Positions 51,859-60,907 are shown, counted from the stretch's first letter. The stretch: 64,000 bases of DNA from Pedobacter petrophilus (GCF_009674725.1 NZ_WKKH01000011.1:62001-126000), one strand, 5' to 3'. Made by a program: numbers and translations. The notes: generated by a model not told the origin, from the sequence alone.

Positions 51859-53066
51859 TTATCTTTTGAAAGGGTGTTGGCAATATCAACCCGGTAAGTT
51901 TGGATTGCAGGAATGATGGCCGCAATCACCCCGATTGCTAACCCGGCTCCGATTAAATAAAGTTCTTCCATTACAAAATAGATTCCCGTTAGCCTGGCTT
52001 GTGATGATTCCTGAAAATGCCCGATCAGGCTGAGCGCCACATGGCCAATCACTAAACCAATGATAGCACCTGTTACGGTAATCAGGAGACCTTCAAGCAT
52101 CACCAGTAAAAATATTTTAACTTTCGATGCGCCCAGACAGCGCATAATGGCCAAATCATACTTTTTCTCTTTCATCGAATTAAATAAGCTGATGAAAACA
52201 CTCAATGCAGATATCGCCATAATTAAAATGGCAAACCACTTAAGTGTTTCAATGCCTACTCCGATAAGCGAGAACAGCCTGGCACTCTCCATTGCCGGAG
52301 ATGCTGCCTGCATATTGGTGCTTTGGTTTACCATTCTGGGAAAAATCACTACCGACATGGGCGAACGATATTGAATCAACAGCGACGTAATCTCCCGGTT
52401 ATTAATCTCCTTTTCTTCATTTGCATGATGTGCTTCACTTTCCGCATGATTGGGCTCGTGCATTTTGTAAACACTTCCAATGTTCGTTAAAATCAGGTTA
52501 TCGGTCACATTGCCCTGAGGTGCCAGAATCCCCGTTACCAAATAAGCATGTTGTTTATGTTCATCGCTGGCATCACTCAACCCGTGCGCGCCGAAAAATT
52601 TATCGCCTACTTTTAATTTTGATTCCTGCGCAACAGCACTGCCAATAGTAGCATCAAGATCTTTACTCCAGAACTTCCCCTGGTTCAGCTTTAATCCATA
52701 TAAACCAGTAAAGGTTGAATCCGTACCTACAATCCTGTAGCCCTGATAATTATCACCCAGCGCCAAAGGGACAGCCCGTTTTACCATTGGGTTTTGCATC
52801 AGTTCCTGTGCATCTTTTGCCGGAATGTTTCCCGTGGGAAAATCGATATGATAAATACTACTCAAAATGAGTTGCAGCGGACTCCCTTTAGCGCCCACCA
52901 CCAGGTCAATATCCTTCGAGTTACTTTCCAATTTATTGCCAATCTGCGTAGAAGCCAGAAAAAGAATAGACAAAATGCCTACACCAAACGCAACCAGAAT
53001 GATATTTAAAAAGGTTGTGAGTTTATTTCTCGATAAATTTTTGGTACTTAACTTTAATATATTCAT
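51855..53066 (-). CDS. FtsX/MacB-type ABC permease with His-rich loop
   Basis: 403 aa. Four transmembrane helices (one N-terminal, three C-terminal) around a large periplasmic domain, with MRCLGASKVKIFLLVMLEGLLITVTGAIIGL as the FtsX signature. The periplasmic part contains HEPNHAESEAHHANEEKE, a likely zinc-binding loop. Coupled to the ATPase gene by a TAATG overlap. The set ATPase-permease-DUF3299-Zur recalls the Zur-controlled zrg transporters of Vibrio; that comparison is from memory. Confidence 0.85.
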   Translation of the reverse strand: MNILKLSTKNLSRNKLTTFLNIILVAFGVGILSILFLASTQIGNKLESNSKDIDLVVGAKGSPLQLILSSIYHIDFPTGNIPAKDAQELMQNPMVKRAVPLALGDNYQGYRIVGTDSTFTGLYGLKLNQGKFWSKDLDATIGSAVAQESKLKVGDKFFGAHGLSDASDEHKQHAYLVTGILAPQGNVTDNLILTNIGSVYKMHEPNHAESEAHHANEEKEINNREITSLLIQYRSPMSVVIFPRMVNQSTNMQAASPAMESARLFSLIGVGIETLKWFAILIMAISALSVFISLFNSMKEKKYDLAIMRCLGASKVKIFLLVMLEGLLITVTGAIIGLVIGHVALSLIGHFQESSQARLTGIYFVMEELYLIGAGLAIGVIAAIIPAIQTYRVDIANTLSKDK

Positions 53067-53692
53067 TATAATAAATATTCTTTGCTTAATCTGTTCCTTA
53101 CGCGTTTATCATGTGTGGCAACGATCAAAGATGCATCGCTGGATGCGGCCTGAGTGGTTAATAAAGAAATTACATTTTCTGCATTCTCATCATCAAGACT
53201 GGATGTGGGCTCATCAGCAATGAGTACCGAAGGGCGATTAATAAGTGCCCGGGCAATCGATGCCCGTTGCAATTGCCCCTGACTTAATTCTTCAGCATAA
53301 CTTTTCGCTTTACCAGCAAGCCCTAAGTTGTCCAGAAGCATTAAAATTCGTTTGCCATCAACAGGTAGTCCGGCAAAAGAAGAAGCTACCGCGATGTTAT
53401 CGTAGATGTTTAAGCTCTTTATAAAATGTGGCCGCTGGAAGATGATGCCAATTTTTTGTCCCCTGAATTGGTCCATTGCCTTTAAGGAAAGATCATATAC
53501 ACTGGTGCCATCCACAATCACATTTCCACCTTTCGGCTTAAGTAAACCGGCGATAATATTGAGTAGCGTGCTTTTTCCGCTGCCTGATGATCCGAGCAAA
53601 AGCCATTGTTCGCGGTCTTTTATTTCCCAGTCCGGAAACCGGAGTGCAGGCACATTGGGGTATTGATGAACTAAGGATTGGATTTTAATCAT
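53066..53692 (-). CDS. ABC transporter ATP-binding protein (LolD/MacB type)
   Basis: 208 aa. Walker A GSSGSGKSTLLNIIAG, signature LSQGQLQRASIARAL, Walker B VLIADEPTSSLD and switch VATHDKRV. Partner of the FtsX-type permease that follows. Starts inside the stop of the small lipoprotein-like gene (ATGA). Confidence 0.9.
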   Translation of the reverse strand: MIKIQSLVHQYPNVPALRFPDWEIKDREQWLLLGSSGSGKSTLLNIIAGLLKPKGGNVIVDGTSVYDLSLKAMDQFRGQKIGIIFQRPHFIKSLNIYDNIAVASSFAGLPVDGKRILMLLDNLGLAGKAKSYAEELSQGQLQRASIARALINRPSVLIADEPTSSLDDENAENVISLLTTQAASSDASLIVATHDKRVRNRLSKEYLL

Positions 53693-53841
53693 AACTTATG
53701 AGATGATATCAGGCGAATGTTTTTAATGGCATAACGGCGGTAAATTTCCTGCCCATCGTTTGTGACGTGCCTGCAAGCAGGATTTAGCATGCAAATTGCA
53801 CTTAAGGCAGAGATAAATAACACTTTTATCTTTCTATTCAT
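53689..53841 (-). CDS. 50-aa lipoprotein-like leader gene of the zinc operon
   Basis: MNRKIKVLFISALSAICMLN with a following PAC: a basic start, a hydrophobic segment and a Cys at residue 23 in a weak lipobox context. The rest is short and soluble (RHVTNDGQEIYRRYAIKNIR). The TGA overlaps the ATPase ATG as ATGA (53689-53692), the same coupling used in the rest of the operon. A candidate Zur box lies 26 bp ahead of its ATG. I do not know the family. Confidence 0.6.
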   Translation of the reverse strand: MNRKIKVLFISALSAICMLNPACRHVTNDGQEIYRRYAIKNIRLISSHKL

Positions 53842-53866
53842 GACTACAAATATATTCTTTTATTGA

Positions 53867-53881
53867 TGCAATAATGATGCA
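53867..53881 (-). promoter_or_regulatory. Candidate Zur box 1
   Basis: TGCAA-TAATG-ATGCA, ahead of the transporter operon. Confidence 0.5.
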
Positions 53882-53916
53882 TTAACATTAATAAATATTC
53901 ATGGATTTTCATATTT

Positions 53917-54300
53917 TCAATTATGCGTACAGGTTCTGGCAAGTTTCAAATTTAAGAAATGCGCAGACGCAATGGCGAAACCACCTGCAGGGATTAATAT
54001 GGGTTCCATTACAGTGATCCCAGAAAAATGCCCGGTAACAATACACATAAATCCAAGGATTAAAATAATGATAGGTAAAACGCGGTGATGCACTTTTTTG
54101 TAAGATTTCCCTAAAGACCATGTGCCCAAAATCAGCGACAATAAGATCATGAAGATTTCTGTAGCTGGGTTTGCCAGAAAATCTAATCCCCATAAAGGTA
54201 GCAGGGTTAGCACAAAAGGAAGGAGAGCGCAATGGATCGCGCAAGCAGTAGATGCGGTAATTCCAATTTTGTCCAGGTTTAAAGCTTTAATCATTTTCAT
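53917..54300 (-). CDS. MerC-domain membrane protein
   Basis: 127 aa with four membrane helices; ITASTACAIHCALLPFVLTLLP carries the Cys-Ala-Ile-His-Cys metal motif typical of MerC, and HFLNLKLARTC is at the end. Known members carry Hg(II); here the zinc context suggests another metal. Start at 54300 (MKMIKALNLDK) leaves the shared promoter region with the GTPase gene. Confidence 0.82.
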   Translation of the reverse strand: MKMIKALNLDKIGITASTACAIHCALLPFVLTLLPLWGLDFLANPATEIFMILLSLILGTWSLGKSYKKVHHRVLPIIILILGFMCIVTGHFSGITVMEPILIPAGGFAIASAHFLNLKLARTCTHN

Positions 54301-54327
54301 AATAAAATTTACAGCCACAAATATAAA

Positions 54328-54342
54328 CGCAATAATGTTGCA
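54328..54342 (-). promoter_or_regulatory. Candidate Zur box 2
   Basis: CGCAA-TAATG-TTGCA, 28 bp ahead of the MerC-type gene; 13 of 15 bases agree with box 1. Confidence 0.5.
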
Positions 54343-54365
54343 TTTGAAAAGTCTATTGATATATT

Positions 54366-54380
54366 TGCAACTTAATTGCA
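54366..54380 (+). promoter_or_regulatory. Candidate Zur box 3
   Basis: TGCAA-CTTAA-TTGCA, a perfect 5+5 inverted repeat ending 5 bp before the GTPase ATG. A bound repressor would cover the translation-initiation region. Confidence 0.55.
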
Positions 54381-54385
54381 TTTAT

Positions 54386-55585
54386 ATGATAAAGAGATTA
54401 CCTGTTACCGTATTGAGCGGCTTTCTGGGAAGTGGCAAAACCACTTTACTCAATTCCATTTTGAAAAACAAGCAAGGCTTGCGGGTTGCTGTAATTGTAA
54501 ACGATATGAGCGAAATTAACGTAGATGCGCAGTTGGTTGATCATGCGGGCAGCTTATCCAAAACCGAAGAGAAATTGGTTGAAATGAGTAACGGATGCAT
54601 CTGTTGCACGCTCAGGGAGGATTTGATGCTGGAGGTAGAGAAACTGGCCAAAGAAAACAGATTTGATTACCTGTTGATTGAAAGTAGTGGTATTTCGGAA
54701 CCCATTCCGGTAGCGCAGACCTTTTCTTTTGTAGATGAAACGGCAAATATCGATTTAAGTCGCTTCAGTTATTTAGACACCATGGTCACCGTAGTAGACG
54801 CATTTAATTTCTACAAAGATTTCGGAACTTCAGAAATTTTGCAAGACCGGAGCTGGGCAGATGATGTTGCTGATAAGAGGACAATTGTAAATCTCTTGAC
54901 CGATCAGATTGAGTTTGCCGATGTCATTGTGATTAATAAACTGGATTTGGTAACACCACATGATGCCAGGCTCATTGAGGCGTTGATTAAAAAACTCAAC
55001 CCCACGGCGAGGCTGCATAAAACGGTTTTCTGCGAACTCAATCCGGAGTATCTTCTCCATACCAATCTTTTCGATTTCGAAAAGGCTTCGTCTGGTGCTG
55101 CCTGGAAAAAGGAATTAGAAGAAGTTCATATTCCTGAAACGGAAGAATATGGCATCAGCTCCATGGTATTTACCGCAAAAAAGCCTTTTCATCCCGAAAG
55201 GTTTTGGACCTACCTTAACCATGAATTTCCTACCAACATCATCAGAACTAAAGGTATATTCTGGATTGCTGCCATGAGAAATGTAGCGATAAATTTCTCT
55301 CAGGCCGGCGGTTCGCTGAGAATAGAATATGCCGGTGCCTGGTGGGCGAGTATGAGTAATGCGGAACGACTAAGCCAAACCGATTTTGTAGAGAATAAAG
55401 AACAGATATTAAGGGATTGGGATGAAACCTTTGGCGACCGTTTAACCGAATTGGTATTTATCGGCCAGGAAATGGAAGTAAATAAGCTTAAAACCGACCT
55501 GGATGCATGTCTGCTCACCGATCATGAGATTATTGAATACCGCAATAACATGCTGTTTATTAATCCATTCGAACACGTACTTTAA
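54386..55585 (+). CDS. CobW/COG0523-type G3E GTPase, putative zinc chaperone
   Basis: 399 aa. LSGFLGSGKTTLLN (Walker A), metal motif GCICC, ESSGISEP (switch/Walker B region), VINKLDLV (NKxD) and a C-terminal CobW_C domain. Zur-controlled members insert or divert zinc under starvation. Start at 54386 (MIKRLPVTVLSGF) because the frame upstream runs antisense to the MerC gene. Confidence 0.88.
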   Translation: MIKRLPVTVLSGFLGSGKTTLLNSILKNKQGLRVAVIVNDMSEINVDAQLVDHAGSLSKTEEKLVEMSNGCICCTLREDLMLEVEKLAKENRFDYLLIESSGISEPIPVAQTFSFVDETANIDLSRFSYLDTMVTVVDAFNFYKDFGTSEILQDRSWADDVADKRTIVNLLTDQIEFADVIVINKLDLVTPHDARLIEALIKKLNPTARLHKTVFCELNPEYLLHTNLFDFEKASSGAAWKKELEEVHIPETEEYGISSMVFTAKKPFHPERFWTYLNHEFPTNIIRTKGIFWIAAMRNVAINFSQAGGSLRIEYAGAWWASMSNAERLSQTDFVENKEQILRDWDETFGDRLTELVFIGQEMEVNKLKTDLDACLLTDHEIIEYRNNMLFINPFEHVL

Positions 55586-55626
55586 CAAAAAACAGCGTCT
55601 TTCTAAAAATAAAATTTGTATAGCTT

Positions 55627-55672
55627 AAAATTAAATTTAGATTTGTCTAAATTTAATTTTAGATACGCTAAA
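55627..55672 (+). promoter_or_regulatory. Tandem TTTAG-N5/6-CTAAA operator within a 15-bp perfect inverted repeat
   Basis: TTTAG-ATTTGT-CTAAA at 55636-55651 and TTTAG-ATACG-CTAAA at 55658-55672. In addition AAAATTAAATTTAGA (55627-55641) is mirrored exactly at 55646-55660. The second site ends 3 bp before the ATG. The pattern resembles DtxR/MntR-type boxes; it differs from the TGCAA boxes nearby. Confidence 0.5.
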
Positions 55673-55675
55673 TTC

Positions 55676-58129
55676 ATGAAATCGATACTTACTATTTTCT
55701 TTTCCTTCTTTACTTTGGCAGCTTTCTCGCAAAGCAAAACGATTAGTGGCAAGATTACGAGCGACCAAAAGCCGGTAAATGATATCACGGTAAAAATTAT
55801 AGGGACTAACCAATCGACTAGATCAAACAGTTTTGGGGATTATAAGTTCCATGGAGTTGGGAATGAAAATATGGTGATTCAGTTTTCTGGAATTGGCTAT
55901 CAGCCCGTAAAAGTTAAGGTATCGGTTCCCGGAGATAGTACCAGATGCGATGTTGACTTAAAATTGCAGACCTCAGATTTAAATGATGTGGTAATTACGG
56001 GCGTTAACCGTGCAACCGCGTTGCGGAAAAGTCCGGTGCCTATTGCCGTGTTATCCAAGAAAACAATGGATCAAAATGTAAATACCAATTTAATTGATGC
56101 CATTGTGAAGGGTATTCCCGGCGTTACTGCAGTAACAACCGGACCAAATGTTTCCAAGCCGTTTATTCGTGGTTTAGGCTATAACCGGGTACTCACTTTA
56201 TATGATGGTTTAAGGCAGGAAGGTCAGCAGTGGGGAGACGAACATGGGATTGAAGTGGATGAATATGGAATTTCAAGAGCAGAAGTGGTAAAAGGACCGG
56301 CGAGCTTAACCTACGGATCTGATGCTTCGGCTGGGGTTATTAATATGATCCCAATTAACCCGATCATCGAAAACGGAAAACTTAAAGGAGATTTTACAAC
56401 CAATTATCAAACCAATAATGGACTGATGGCATCCTCTTTAGGCCTGGCTTATGGTAAAAATGACTGGAAATATACCTTTCGGGCGACAGGGAAAGCAGCT
56501 CACAGTTATCAAAACAAAGTAGATGGTCTGGTATATGGTACGGCTTTCCGGGAGTACAATCTATCGGCAAGTGCCCGTGTAGATAAAGATTGGGGTTTTT
56601 CCAAAACTGCCATTACTTATTACGACAATTTAATGGAGATTCCTGATGGGAGCAGGGATTCCCTCAGTAGAAAATTTACCCGGCAAATCCTTGATGATGG
56701 CGACGAGATTAAAAATCGGCCGCTTGTTCCTGACGGAGAATTAAATACTTACGCCATTAATCCATTGCATCAGCATATTCAACATTTCAGGTTGTACAAT
56801 ACGAGTCAGTTCAAATTTGGTAACAGCGATTTAAATGTCTTGATTGGTGGTCAGCAAAGTGTTCGGCGGGAATATAATCATCCAACCGCACCAGATCAGG
56901 CCGGATTATACGTGGTGCTGAATACCTTAAATTACGATGTTAAATATAATTTGCCAGATTTCGCCAGGATTGAAAGTACTTTCGGCATCAACGGAATGTT
57001 CCAGGGGAACAGGAGTAAGGATGCTACAGATTTCCCGATTCCTGATTATGATTTATTTGATATCGGCGCTTTTTACTTCGCCCGTAAATCATTTGGAAAA
57101 ATTGATGTTTCTGGCGGCGTTCGGATAGACAGACGAAACATCAACTGGAATAACTTTTATGTGGGTTCTGATGCACAAACTGGTTTTGGTCAGAAAGTGA
57201 CGCCTAATGATGCTATTGGGCAGCTGCAGTTTCCTTCATTTAATAAAAACTATTATGGCTTATCCGGAAGCCTGGGTTTAACTTATAATTTATCAGAGAA
57301 GCTGTTAATTAAAGTAAATATTGCAAGAGGCTACCGTGCGCCGAACATTACAGAAATCGGCTCAAATGGTCTTGATCCTGGTGCCCACATCGTTTATCTG
57401 GGAAACAGAACATTTAAGCCGGAATTTAATCTTCAGCAAGATCTTGGCATTATTGCCTATTTAAAAGATGCGGATTTAAGCTTCGAAGTGTTTAATAACG
57501 ATATTCAAAACTATATCTATCAGTCGCGTTTAACTGATGAAAGCGGAAACCCTGTGGTTATTGTACCAGGCAACCTAACTTATCAATATCAGCAATCTAA
57601 AGCGAGGCTTTATGGAGCAGAATTGAGTATAAACCTGCATCCATCGAACATGAAGTGGTTAAGTTTTAATAATAGCCTTGCTTATGTAGTGGGATTAAAT
57701 AAAAACGAGGCACTCGTTAGTCTTCATGGAAGAAATGCCAAATATTTACCCTTTATCCCACCTTTACAAATTCGCTCAGAACTAAAGGCAACTGCTCAAA
57801 AAGCAATTGGATTTTTAGATAAACCCTATGTTAAAGTGGATGCTGCTATTTTCGCAAATCAAAATAACTTTTATGCATTGGATGAAACGGAGACTTTTAC
57901 TAAAGGTTATACTTTAGTTAATGCAGGATTAGGCTCATCAGTTAAAGCTAAAAATGGCAAAGTATTAATGGATTTATTTATGCAGGTAGATAATATTTTT
58001 AATGTCGCCTATCAATCGCACCTTAACCGGCTAAAATATTTTGAATATTATACCGCATCCCCAAACGGCAGATCTGGAATTTACAATATGGGCAGAAACC
58101 TGAGTTTTAAAGTGATTGTGCCGTTTTAA
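55676..58129 (+). CDS. TonB-dependent receptor, ZnuD-like
   Basis: 817 aa with signal peptide (to AAFSQS), a CarboxypepD_reg domain (about 25-105), plug domain (RKSPVPIAVLSKKTMD to AEVVKGPASLTYGSDASAGVINM) and a C-terminal barrel ending in Phe. The plug segment IRGLGYNRVLTLYDGLRQEG then QQWGDEHGIEVDE resembles zinc receptors of the ZnuD group. An outer-membrane metal importer is likely. Start set at 55676 because the upstream frame runs through the operator. Confidence 0.82.
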   Translation: MKSILTIFFSFFTLAAFSQSKTISGKITSDQKPVNDITVKIIGTNQSTRSNSFGDYKFHGVGNENMVIQFSGIGYQPVKVKVSVPGDSTRCDVDLKLQTSDLNDVVITGVNRATALRKSPVPIAVLSKKTMDQNVNTNLIDAIVKGIPGVTAVTTGPNVSKPFIRGLGYNRVLTLYDGLRQEGQQWGDEHGIEVDEYGISRAEVVKGPASLTYGSDASAGVINMIPINPIIENGKLKGDFTTNYQTNNGLMASSLGLAYGKNDWKYTFRATGKAAHSYQNKVDGLVYGTAFREYNLSASARVDKDWGFSKTAITYYDNLMEIPDGSRDSLSRKFTRQILDDGDEIKNRPLVPDGELNTYAINPLHQHIQHFRLYNTSQFKFGNSDLNVLIGGQQSVRREYNHPTAPDQAGLYVVLNTLNYDVKYNLPDFARIESTFGINGMFQGNRSKDATDFPIPDYDLFDIGAFYFARKSFGKIDVSGGVRIDRRNINWNNFYVGSDAQTGFGQKVTPNDAIGQLQFPSFNKNYYGLSGSLGLTYNLSEKLLIKVNIARGYRAPNITEIGSNGLDPGAHIVYLGNRTFKPEFNLQQDLGIIAYLKDADLSFEVFNNDIQNYIYQSRLTDESGNPVVIVPGNLTYQYQQSKARLYGAELSINLHPSNMKWLSFNNSLAYVVGLNKNEALVSLHGRNAKYLPFIPPLQIRSELKATAQKAIGFLDKPYVKVDAAIFANQNNFYALDETETFTKGYTLVNAGLGSSVKAKNGKVLMDLFMQVDNIFNVAYQSHLNRLKYFEYYTASPNGRSGIYNMGRNLSFKVIVPF

Positions 58130-58238
58130 TCACGAAAACCAGCGGCCGGAACGAATCATCTATATTAATGAGGCAATAAAATGTAATCTATTGGGGAAGA
58201 TGCGATTCTCATCTTTCATTTTTTGCTATCTTTATTTG

Positions 58239-58685
58239 ATGGAAGAATCAGAATCATTAAGTGAGCAAAGGCTGCAGTTTTTCAGACAGCAAATTGGTGA
58301 GGTGATTAATGAATCGCCTTCTAACTTTATGAATTGGCTGGCTCCTGTGATTGTAAAAGCCGAATATGGGGTACTGGTATGTAAATATACCATTAGGAAA
58401 GAGATGACTAACCCGTTTCAGGGTTTGCATGGCGGTGTTACCGCAGGTATTATTGATGATTTAATCGGTGCAACCGTTTACCTGATGGGATTAAATGCCC
58501 GTTACACCACTGTAAATAATTATATCGACTATTTTGCACCTGCTTCTGAGGGTGATGAAATTGTGGCTGAAACCTCGATTGTGAAAAGAGGGAAAACCAT
58601 TTTAAATTTACAATGTGAAGTATATTTGCCAGCTGGTAAACGCCTGATTGCCAGAGGATATTCGAACATGTTAAACATAGGTTAA
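58239..58685 (+). CDS. PaaI-like hotdog-fold thioesterase
   Basis: 148 aa. ASFM-type N-terminus, then KEMTNPFQGLHGGVTAGIIDDLIGATVYLMG, where HGG and the following Asp fit the thioesterase active site, and VNNYIDYFAPASEGDEIVAE. Probably hydrolyses an acyl-CoA; substrate unknown. Start at 58239 (MEESESLSEQ) fits the domain. Confidence 0.83.
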   Translation: MEESESLSEQRLQFFRQQIGEVINESPSNFMNWLAPVIVKAEYGVLVCKYTIRKEMTNPFQGLHGGVTAGIIDDLIGATVYLMGLNARYTTVNNYIDYFAPASEGDEIVAETSIVKRGKTILNLQCEVYLPAGKRLIARGYSNMLNIG

Positions 58686-58785
58686 ATTATTCCTGATTGC
58701 TTTGCAATTATTTATTAATTCCTTAAAACTGACGAAACATTCTCCGCTAATTCTTGTTGTATCTTAACCAAAAATATAATGAGCC

Positions 58786-59028
58786 ATGTTAGAAAATTAT
58801 TCATCCCTGCAATTTATTGTGAGAGGCAAGATTTTTAAAGGATTTTGCATGCGCATTCAAGACGATTTTCATGAAACTTATGCCGTAGTTTTAGATGGGT
58901 ACCACTCATTTTGTGTCTGGCTGGACAATAAAAATGAAAAATGGTGTGCATCCAAAAATGTAGCGATTGATCCGGATGCCATTAACGAAATTATTCACAG
59001 AATTTCTGTGCCGCCACAGGTTTCTTAG
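58786..59028 (+). CDS. 80-aa hypothetical protein
   Basis: MLENYSSLQFIVRGKIFKGF onward, with YAVVLDGYHSFCVWLDNKNEKWCASK; likely a small beta-rich soluble protein. No family recognised. It has its own upstream space of 100 bp. Confidence 0.55.
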   Translation: MLENYSSLQFIVRGKIFKGFCMRIQDDFHETYAVVLDGYHSFCVWLDNKNEKWCASKNVAIDPDAINEIIHRISVPPQVS

Positions 59029-59270
59029 AAACCCGACCTAAATTATGCCTATTAGAAAAGTCCTTGCTCCACCAGATCAGGGATTTTTTTTTGGCATTTA
59101 GTACCTGGGAAACAGGGATGAAACCGCCCTATAAGCGCGTGCTATGGCGGATTGTCAAATCTTTTATTCCACACTTTCATGTTTCTGGTTTGATAAGGAT
59201 TTAATTTACAAGCAAAATACCCTTGCAAAAACTATTTGTCCTTATATTCGTATATAAAATAAAATAAACG

Positions 59271-59786
59271 ATGATCAGCACAATCTTAATTCTATTAAAC
59301 TTTTTGGTTCCAACCCCGCCAAAAACTGTTTACGATTTTAGCTTTAAAACCATTGATGGAAAAGAGGTAAAACTATCAAAATTTAAGGGCAAGAAAATCA
59401 TGATCGTAAACACCGCTTCAAAATGTGGCTTTACTCCTCAGTATGAAGACCTGGAAAAACTTCAAAAACAATACGGCAAAAAAGTAGTTTTAATCGGCTT
59501 TCCTGCAGGAAATTTCGGTGGACAAGAATTTTCCACCAACGCAGAAATTAAAGAATTCTGTACAGGCAAATACAACGTATCTTTCTTAATGGCTGAAAAA
59601 ACCAGCGTTAAAGGTGAAGATATCAGTCCTTTATTTAAATACCTGACCTCTCAAACCAACACGGAAGAACAAGGTGATATTAAATGGAACTTCGAAAAAT
59701 TCCTGATTAATGAAAAAGGAGAATTGGTACACCGTTTCCGTTCTAAAACAAAGCCAATGGATGAGGTAATTGTAAAAAACCTCTAA
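59271..59786 (+). CDS. Glutathione-peroxidase family thiol peroxidase
   Basis: 171 aa with a hydrophobic N-terminus that may export it. IVNTASKCGFTPQY carries the peroxidatic Cys (Cys, not Sec), GFPAGNFGGQEF the Gln, and KWNFEKFLINEKG the Trp-Asn of the catalytic tetrad. The PAGNFGGQE reading differs slightly from the usual PCNQFGGQE: the resolving-type Cys is Ala here. Reduces peroxides with a thiol donor. Confidence 0.87.
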   Translation: MISTILILLNFLVPTPPKTVYDFSFKTIDGKEVKLSKFKGKKIMIVNTASKCGFTPQYEDLEKLQKQYGKKVVLIGFPAGNFGGQEFSTNAEIKEFCTGKYNVSFLMAEKTSVKGEDISPLFKYLTSQTNTEEQGDIKWNFEKFLINEKGELVHRFRSKTKPMDEVIVKNL

Positions 59787-59799
59787 TAGAAATTGGTGG

Positions 59800-60060
59800 C
59801 AGAAGATAAAAGATTCTAGGTGCACTGGGTGACGTATCTCTCATAACAACTGGTAGTACAGGGGTTTTGGTAACTGAAGGGATTCCTTTCAGGTGTGCAC
59901 AAAGCGCACCGGCGAAAGTGATGCAATCATTTATGATCACATCCGGCTTCCATTGATCAGCATATTTATTTAGCCCCGGCATCATCATCCTGGCAAAGGG
60001 AACATAAGTTTCTCGAGATAATTAATAATATTTGCGGCTAAATCTGGTGTTTAAATGCTG
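59800..60060 (-). pseudogene. Remnant of an MGT-type UDP-glycosyltransferase
   Basis: The minus-strand frame reads RETYVPFARMMMPGLNKYAD then QWKPDVIINDCITFAGALCA, which looks like the middle of the N-terminal domain of macrolide-type glycosyltransferases. Upstream in the same frame, GPHQHLNTRFSRKYY is followed by a stop, and downstream it runs into unrelated sequence overlapping the peroxidase gene. No acceptor or UDP-binding C-terminal half is present. Confidence 0.5.
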
Positions 60061-60070
60061 GTGCGGCCCG

Positions 60071-60907
60071 TTAAAATAAGTTTAATTGTTCGGGTTGATA
60101 CAAACTCGGGTCGAAATGATAAGGTGTTTCTGTATTTTTAGCAGCTGATACAAAGTAAACTTCACTTTCCTGGTCTCTGGAAGCGATTTTTATTAGGATA
60201 TCTCCGGCTACCTTGTTAAACATTTCCTCAACCAGGAGCGGATTGTTATTGTCTTTAGATAAATGACTCAATAAAAGATGCGTCATATAATCCGGCCGGT
60301 GGTTTAAAAATAAATCCAGTGCCTGTGCATTACTTAAGTGGCCACGCCCACTGGTAATCCGTTGCTTTAAGAAATAAGGGTACCGGCCGTTCGCCAGCAT
60401 ATTCGTGCAATAATTGGCTTCTAAAAATGCGGCATGGCAACGTTTAAATTGCGTAACCAGTCGATCGCACACCGAACCAATATCAGTAAATACACCCACC
60501 CGCACCTCATTACATTCAATAGTGAAAGAGTAGGGATCTGCCGCATCATGAAATTTAGAAAAGGCAGTGATGTTAAGTTTGCCGATCTGAATGTTTTGCG
60601 TATGACTTAAACCAAAGGTATTTTGTTCATCAAGCGAAAGTTTGCTGCTTTTTAGTGTGGCCACACTGATGTAAACGGGTAGTTTATATTTTTTTGCAAA
60701 TACAGCGAGGCCTTTAATATGGTCGCTATGTTCATGTGAAATAAAGATGGCTTTTACCTTTTCGATGGAAAGTCCTAATCGCGACATTCGTTTTTCAACC
60801 TCTTTACAGGTTAAACCCACATCAACCAAAACAGCTTCGGTTTCGTTGCCAACGTAATAGCAGTTTCCATTGCTGCCCGAATTGATTGAGGTGAAGTATA
60901 ATGCCAT
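60071..60907 (-). CDS. MBL-fold metallo-hydrolase (WalJ/YycJ-like)
   Basis: 278 aa. YFTSINSGSNGNCYYVG at the start, metal motif ISHEHSDHIKGL, VGVFTDIGSVC, and LLLSHLSKDNNNP. This is the YycJ/WalJ group of metallo-beta-lactamase-fold proteins, predicted nucleases. Start at 60907 (MALYFTSINSG). Confidence 0.85.
   Translation of the reverse strand: MALYFTSINSGSNGNCYYVGNETEAVLVDVGLTCKEVEKRMSRLGLSIEKVKAIFISHEHSDHIKGLAVFAKKYKLPVYISVATLKSSKLSLDEQNTFGLSHTQNIQIGKLNITAFSKFHDAADPYSFTIECNEVRVGVFTDIGSVCDRLVTQFKRCHAAFLEANYCTNMLANGRYPYFLKQRITSGRGHLSNAQALDLFLNHRPDYMTHLLLSHLSKDNNNPLLVEEMFNKVAGDILIKIASRDQESEVYFVSAAKNTETPYHFDPSLYQPEQLNLF

Noticed and set aside
54122..54385. N-terminal extension of the CobW-type GTPase
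   Set aside because: The extra 88 residues run antisense to the MerC gene and across the two Zur-like boxes; the family starts at the ATG at 54386.
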